Source of the DNA: Actinoplanes italicus
Lineage (GTDB): Bacteria > Actinomycetota > Actinomycetes > Mycobacteriales > Micromonosporaceae
Direction: 5' to 3'
DNA length: 64,000 nt
Assembly (NCBI RefSeq): GCF_003001815.1
Contig: NZ_PVMZ01000026.1
Span: 62,001 to 126,000, forward strand
This document shows positions 60,187-64,000 of this stretch, one piece after another. Both the position numbers and the translations under genes were made by a program. The stretch's first letter is position 1. Each line of letters starts with the position of its first letter. The notes beneath the pieces were generated by a model. The model did no database searches, was not told where the DNA came from, and saw only the letters and a program-made list of their open reading frames with translations.

Positions 60187-61526
60187 GATTGCGCCCCCGC
60201 GGCGGCTCGGGCCGCGAGCGGCGCCGCGGCGGCGATGACGTTCAGTGCTGCGTCGTCGATCGCCGTCGACACGAACCACGACTCGAAGGCGCTCGGCGGC
60301 AGGTAGACGCCGTTGGCCAGCATGGCGTGGAAGAACGCCTTGAACGCGGCCGCGTCCTGCGTCTTCGCGGAGTCGTAGTCGACGACCTCGGCGTCGGTGA
60401 AGAAGATCGAGAACATGTTGCCGGAGTACTGCAGCCGGTGCGCCACGCCCTCGGCGGCCAGCGCGTCGGCACAGAGCGAGCCGATCGTGCCGGCCAGCTC
60501 GTCCAGACGCTTGTAAACGGCCTCGTCGGCCAGGCGCAGCGAGGCGAGGCCGGCCGCGCAGGCCAGCGGGTTTCCGGAGAGCGTGCCGGCCTGGTAGACC
60601 GGGCCCGCCGGAGCGAGCCGGGACATGATCTCCCGGCGTCCGCCGAACGCCGCGGCGGGCAGTCCGCCGCCCATCACCTTGCCGAAGGTGAACAGGTCGG
60701 CGTCGACCGGGTGCAGCCCGGCCCAGCCGCCCGCGGAGACCCGGAAACCGGTCATCACCTCGTCGATGATCAGCAGGGCGCCGTGCCGGTGGGCGATCTC
60801 GGCAAGCCCGGAGTTGAAGCCGTCGCGCGGGGTGACCACGCCCATGTTTCCGGGCGCCGCCTCGGTGATGATCGCCGCGATCTCGTCGCCGTCCGCCGCG
60901 AAGGCGGCCTCGACGGCGGCGACGTCGTTGTACGGCAGGACGATCGTCTCGCTGGCCGCCGCGCCCGTGACGCCGGGCGAGTCGGGCAGGCCCAGGGTGG
61001 CCACACCGGAACCGGCCGCGGCCAGCAGCGCGTCCACGTGGCCGTGGTAGCAACCGGCGAACTTCACGATCTTCGACCGGCCGGTGAAACCGCGGGCCAG
61101 CCGGATCGCGGTCATGGTCGCCTCGGTGCCCGAATTGACCAGCCTGACCTCGTCGATCGGGGTCCGCCGGACGATCTCCTCGGCGAGGTCGACCTCACCG
61201 GAGGTGGGTGTGCCGAAGCTGGTGCCGAGGGTCGCGGCCCGCTGCACCGCCTCGATGATCTCGGGGTGCGCGTGACCGTGGATCAGTGGGCCCCAGGAGC
61301 AGACCAGGTCGACGTAACGCCGCCCGTCCACGTCGGTCAGCCACGGGCCGGAGCCCGATGCCATGAACCGGGGAGTGCCACCGACGGCGCGAAACGCTCG
61401 CACAGGTGAATTCACCCCGCCCGGCACGATTGCCTGGGCGCGGTCGAACAGAGCCTGGGAAACCGGGGCATCCTCCGGGTACGGAAGATCCGCGGCGGGA
61501 TATGTCGTGGTCACAGCGGTCCCCAT
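60183..61526 (-). CDS. hemL: Glutamate-1-semialdehyde 2,1-aminomutase (HemL)
   Basis: 447-residue class III PLP aminotransferase converting glutamate semialdehyde to 5-aminolevulinate, the haem and corrin precursor. Marks: PGGVNSPVRAF, SWGPLIHGHAHP, NSGTEATMTAIRLARGFTGR, LIIDEVMTGFRVSAGGW and the PLP Lys in TFGKVMGGGLPAAAFGG. First gene of the hemL-phosphatase-resA-ccdA-resB-ccsB operon, linking haem supply to cytochrome c maturation. Confidence 0.95.
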   Translation of the reverse strand: MGTAVTTTYPAADLPYPEDAPVSQALFDRAQAIVPGGVNSPVRAFRAVGGTPRFMASGSGPWLTDVDGRRYVDLVCSWGPLIHGHAHPEIIEAVQRAATLGTSFGTPTSGEVDLAEEIVRRTPIDEVRLVNSGTEATMTAIRLARGFTGRSKIVKFAGCYHGHVDALLAAAGSGVATLGLPDSPGVTGAAASETIVLPYNDVAAVEAAFAADGDEIAAIITEAAPGNMGVVTPRDGFNSGLAEIAHRHGALLIIDEVMTGFRVSAGGWAGLHPVDADLFTFGKVMGGGLPAAAFGGRREIMSRLAPAGPVYQAGTLSGNPLACAAGLASLRLADEAVYKRLDELAGTIGSLCADALAAEGVAHRLQYSGNMFSIFFTDAEVVDYDSAKTQDAAAFKAFFHAMLANGVYLPPSAFESWFVSTAIDDAALNVIAAAAPLAARAAAGAQS

Positions 61527-61650
61527 TCTGTCAGCGCCATGGAACGAGTATTGCGAGAGGGTTGTTCACGTCACCGGATGATGTCCGGAAGCGCCCGATC
61601 TGACCGCGCCGGACGGGCTGATTCGCCACGAAGAGGATAGGCTGAGCCGC

Positions 61651-61977
61651 GTGGAGCGACCGGAGCTGTCCATCACGGTTCAGCGCGCACCCGACGAGGT
61701 GACGATTCAGCTCGCCGGGGAAATCGACGTGCTCACGGTCACCGAGTTGTCCACGGTCGTCAACGAGCTACTCGGCGATGACCAGCTGATTCGCATCGTC
61801 CTGGACATGTCCGGGGTGACCTTCTGCGACTCGCAGGGCCTGGGCACGCTGGTGGTGCTGAGCCGCAAGGCCCAGCACGCGCAGGTCGTCCTCGCCCTCG
61901 CGAACGTCGGCGAGTTCCTGATGCGTGTGCTCGACATCACCGGGCTCCGCTCAGCCCTGATGATCAGCACCGCCTGA
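61651..61977 (+). CDS. STAS-domain anti-sigma factor antagonist
   Basis: 108 residues, SpoIIAA/RsbV-like. The phosphorylatable Ser is in VTFCDSQGLGTLVVLSRKA, with strand blocks VTIQLAGEIDVLTVTELSTVV. GTG start. Partner kinases or anti-sigma factors are not in this window. Divergent from hemL. Confidence 0.92.
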   Translation: MERPELSITVQRAPDEVTIQLAGEIDVLTVTELSTVVNELLGDDQLIRIVLDMSGVTFCDSQGLGTLVVLSRKAQHAQVVLALANVGEFLMRVLDITGLRSALMISTA

Positions 61978-62011
61978 CCCCAGAACCGAGCTGTGTCTCA
62001 CCGGGGGTCAG
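61974..62011. terminator. Bidirectional terminator-like hairpin overlapping two stop codons
   Basis: CTGACCCC and GGGGTCAG (61974-61981, 62004-62011) pair exactly. The STAS stop (61975-61977) lies in one arm and the stop of the convergent gene in the other, so a single element serves both. No U-run. Confidence 0.5.
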
Positions 62012-62784
62012 CGGAAGTCGCCGCTCACCTTCGGGGCCGCAGCGGCCTCGGTCGTCGCCGCGGCGGCGTAGAGGTCGCCGGCGGCGTTCCGCCCGCCCTC
62101 GACATGGGTGTACCTGGCGGAGAACGTGTAGGTCCCCGGTTCCAGTGTGTCCCCGGAGGACAGCACGAACCGGTAGACGATCGCGCCCGGCTCCTCGGTG
62201 ACGGTGCTGGTCACGCTCGCGCCGGGCACCTGCTGGCTGCCACCGCGAGCCGTCAGGCCGTCGGTGCGGGCCAGCCGGATCGTCACCTCCAGCGCGGTGA
62301 GCCGCTCGCTGGTCCGCACCGTCACGACGCTGCTGCCCTGCGAGTCGCTGTCCGGGACGACCGAACCGTCCGACCAGAGAGCGCCCTGTGCCGTGGCCTG
62401 GGTGACCGGTGAGGTCGCGCTGCTCGCCGGAGCGCTCGGGGACCGGCCGGGCGGCCGTGACCTTGGCGATGTCCTACTCGGTGACGCGCTGGGCGTACCC
62501 GCTGATGGGGAAGGGCTTGAGGACGCCGGACCGCTCGGGGAAGGCTCCACGGTGACCACCGGGGGTGTGGGGTTGCCGTCACCGGCCATCGCCCATTGGG
62601 CGAAGCCGCCGGCCCCGAGGATGGCCGTGACCGCGACCGCGACGCCGGCGACCCGGAAACGGGGAGCCTGCCGGTTGCGTATGGCGGCCTCGGTGATCCG
62701 GTCAAGGATCGCCTCACGGTCGGGACGGTGCGCCGCCGCCTCGGCGCGCAGTGCCGCGCGCAGCTCTGATTCGATGAGCGTCAT
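62008..62784 (-). CDS. Membrane-anchored partner of the adjacent sigma factor (putative anti-sigma)
   Basis: 258 residues: a cytoplasmic helical arm (MTLIESELRAALRAEAAAHRPDREAILDRITEAAIRNRQ), one helix (RVAGVAVAVTAILGAGGFAQW), a Ser/Pro/Arg linker and a beta-rich external domain. The ATG overlaps the sigma gene stop by 4 bp. Same design as the pair at 49-51 kb. Anti-sigma role inferred from position and topology. Confidence 0.78.
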   Translation of the reverse strand: MTLIESELRAALRAEAAAHRPDREAILDRITEAAIRNRQAPRFRVAGVAVAVTAILGAGGFAQWAMAGDGNPTPPVVTVEPSPSGPASSSPSPSAGTPSASPSRTSPRSRPPGRSPSAPASSATSPVTQATAQGALWSDGSVVPDSDSQGSSVVTVRTSERLTALEVTIRLARTDGLTARGGSQQVPGASVTSTVTEEPGAIVYRFVLSSGDTLEPGTYTFSARYTHVEGGRNAAGDLYAAAATTEAAAAPKVSGDFR

Positions 62785-63299
62785 CGCGCCGCCTCCCAAC
62801 CGTTGATTCGTGCCAGGGCGACGCTGCTGCCGCCGAGTAGTTCCGCGAGTTGCCGTGCGCCGCGTGACGTCGCGCTCTTGACCGCGCCGACCGAGATGCC
62901 GAGTGCCGAGGCGACCTCCTTCTCGGAGAGGTCGAAGGCGTACCGGAGGACCACGCAGGCCCGCCGCCGGTGCGGGAGCCGCCGGAGCGCGGTACGCACG
63001 TCGACGACCGCCGACACGTCCGGGTCCAGGGCCCTCCGGAACGGTTCCAGGGAGAGAAGCCGCTCCCGGCTGCGACGCCGGACCCAGTTGCGGGCCAGGT
63101 TCATCAGGATCCCGTGCCCGTACGCGGCCGGATCGTCCGCGGCGGTGACCCGGTCCCAGTGCCGCCACACCTCGGTGAGTGCCTCGGCGGCCAGGTCGTC
63201 GGCGATCTCCGCCTCGCCGGTCATCAGGTAGGCGAGTCGCGACATCGAGTCGTGGTGCCGTTCGAAGTACTCGCGGAAGGCGGCGTCGCGCATCGGCAT
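62781..63299 (-). CDS. SigE-family RNA polymerase sigma factor
   Basis: 172 residues: region 2 FREYFERHHDSMSRLAYLMTGEAEIADDLAAEALTEVWRHWDRV, region 4 VRTALRRLPHRRRACVVLRYAFDLSEKEVASALGISVGAVKSATSRGARQLAELL. Second sigma factor of this class in the window. ATG 63299 (MPMRDAAF); ATG 63293 is possible. Confidence 0.93.
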   Translation of the reverse strand: MPMRDAAFREYFERHHDSMSRLAYLMTGEAEIADDLAAEALTEVWRHWDRVTAADDPAAYGHGILMNLARNWVRRRSRERLLSLEPFRRALDPDVSAVVDVRTALRRLPHRRRACVVLRYAFDLSEKEVASALGISVGAVKSATSRGARQLAELLGGSSVALARINGWEAAR

Positions 63300-63315
63300 C
63301 CCTGGGGGTTCCGGG

Positions 63316-63350
63316 CCGTGGCCGCCGGCAAGAGCCTCCGGCGGCCACGG
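63316..63350. terminator. 13-bp perfect hairpin after the pectate lyase gene
   Basis: CCGTGGCCGCCGG and its exact complement (63316-63328, 63338-63350) with a 9-nt loop, 4 bp after the lyase stop on the minus strand. GC-only stem without U-run; terminator likely but factor dependence is possible. Confidence 0.6.
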
Positions 63351-63354
63351 ACGA

Positions 63355-64000
63355 TCACTTGAAGGTGATGTCGGACTCGTTGTAGATGCAGTTGACGCCG
63401 TCCGGGCCGGTGCCGATCTTGGTCGGCTCCTTGCCGGAGCTGTTGCCGGTGAACTTGACGCAGATGTCCAGGCTCTTCTTGCCCACGATCGTCACGCCGG
63501 AGATCTTGGCGGTGTCACCGAAGTTGGCGTTGATGCCGACCAGGCTGCCGGCCGGGGCGGTGGCGACGACGTTCTGCACGACGACCGCGCGCTTGTGCTG
63601 GGTGGAGCAGTTGCCGCACGAGCGGTACAGCTTGCCGAAGTCGGAGACCTGGAAGTTCTTGATGGTCAGCGTGCCGCCGCCGTTGTGCTGGAACACCTTG
63701 TCGTCGGCACCCTTGGCGCCGCCGCCGTCGACGGTGTACGTGGCCGACGTACCACCCTTGAACGTGGCCGCGTCCTCACCGACGTTCTCCCACCACACGT
63801 TCTGCAGCGTGCAGGAGCCCGAGCAGTGGATGCCGTCGGCCGCCGGAGCACCGAGGATGACGTTCTTGAGCACCGCACCGTCGGCCAGCTTGAAGATCGG
63901 GTCCTGACCCTCGTCCTGGCCGTCGCCGCCCAGCGCGCCGCTGCCGAAGTAGCGGGCGTTCCCGCCGTCAAGCGTGCCGGACACCGCGATGGTGGCGGTG
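63355..64000 (-). CDS. Pectate lyase (PL3-like), C-terminal part
   Basis: Partial gene; the 5' end lies beyond the window and at least 215 codons are visible. The single-stranded beta-helix PL3 family is recognisable: VSGTLDGGNARYFGSGALG, LKNVILGAPAADGIHCSGSCTLQNVWWENVGEDAATFKG, KVFQHNGGGTLTIKNFQVSDFGKLYRSCGNC and the terminal NCIYNESDITFK. Five or more cysteines form the disulfides of this family. A secreted plant-polysaccharide enzyme that fits a soil saprophyte. Confidence 0.88.
   Translation of the reverse strand, partial: TATIAVSGTLDGGNARYFGSGALGGDGQDEGQDPIFKLADGAVLKNVILGAPAADGIHCSGSCTLQNVWWENVGEDAATFKGGTSATYTVDGGGAKGADDKVFQHNGGGTLTIKNFQVSDFGKLYRSCGNCSTQHKRAVVVQNVVATAPAGSLVGINANFGDTAKISGVTIVGKKSLDICVKFTGNSSGKEPTKIGTGPDGVNCIYNESDITFK

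Overview
The window is high-GC actinobacterial DNA, most likely from Actinoplanes or a close relative in Micromonosporaceae. The reasons are: a complete-looking futalosine (mqn) menaquinone route, a BldC developmental regulator, SigE-type sigma factors, GTG/TTG starts with ATGA/GTGA/TGATG gene couplings, a NuoE with a long Ala/Pro/Lys tail, and a flagellar FliQ, since Actinoplanes makes motile spores. The genus is inferred from gene content; no rRNA or tRNA gene was seen.

Layout. 1-8.5 kb (minus strand): the start of the complex I operon nuoABCDEF, then a geranylgeranyl-reductase-like flavoprotein that probably acts on menaquinone, a small unknown gene, menG and mqnC. 8.6-13.4 kb (plus): a SNF2 helicase with a SWIM partner, and an aldo/keto reductase. 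13.4-17.7 kb (minus): an LPITG surface protein, mqnA, an MFS exporter and an ArsR-type regulator, with a large operator at the exporter start. 17.8-24.3 kb: a VapC remnant, a HelD-like ATPase coupled to a luciferase-like flavoenzyme, an intact IS481-type element inserted in the overlap of two convergent genes, an LRV-repeat protein and a GNAT enzyme. 24.3-29 kb (plus): a self-regulated ABC exporter operon, a VOC protein and a secreted subtilisin. 29-33.3 kb (minus): fliQ and btuDCF under a cobalamin riboswitch, with several tandem-repeat arrays at the gene junctions. 33.3-36.2 kb (minus): a PadR regulator with an S26-like protein lacking the catalytic pair, two small membrane proteins, and mqnE. 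36.4-43.3 kb (plus): an NlpC/P60 cell-wall hydrolase, a 966-residue low-complexity membrane protein and a DEAD-box RNA helicase. 43.4-50.8 kb: a glycolipid-binding-like protein, two tandem HExxH membrane proteins, a Cds1-like PLP enzyme with its Lrp regulator, bldC, ubiX, and a sigma/anti-sigma pair. 50.9-53.2 kb: prenyltransferase mqnP and UbiD-like mqnL. 53.3-55.6 kb: a secreted unknown protein and a divergent SDR/TetR pair with three operator copies. 55.6-61.5 kb (minus): the coupled hemL, phosphatase, resA, ccdA, resB, ccsB operon for haem and cytochrome c maturation. 61.6-64 kb: a STAS antagonist, another sigma/anti-sigma pair, and the end of a pectate lyase.

Theme: a large share of the window serves respiration. 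Complex I, menaquinone synthesis from chorismate to the side chain (mqnA, mqnE, mqnC, mqnP, mqnL, ubiX, menG, the reductase), haem and cytochrome c maturation sit in separate units interleaved with stress, surface and developmental genes. A near-consensus Rex box precedes the menaquinone reductase gene, and mqnA is translationally coupled to an exporter behind an ArsR-type repressor. This suggests that the pathway is tuned at several points.

The most unusual observations are the minisatellite-laden btu operon followed by an isolated fliQ, the IS481 insertion whose transposase takes its stop codon from the target site, and the ArsR-MFS-mqnA operon with its perfect 14-bp inverted repeat around the exporter start codon. 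I found no convincing wholly new multi-gene defence or biosynthetic system.
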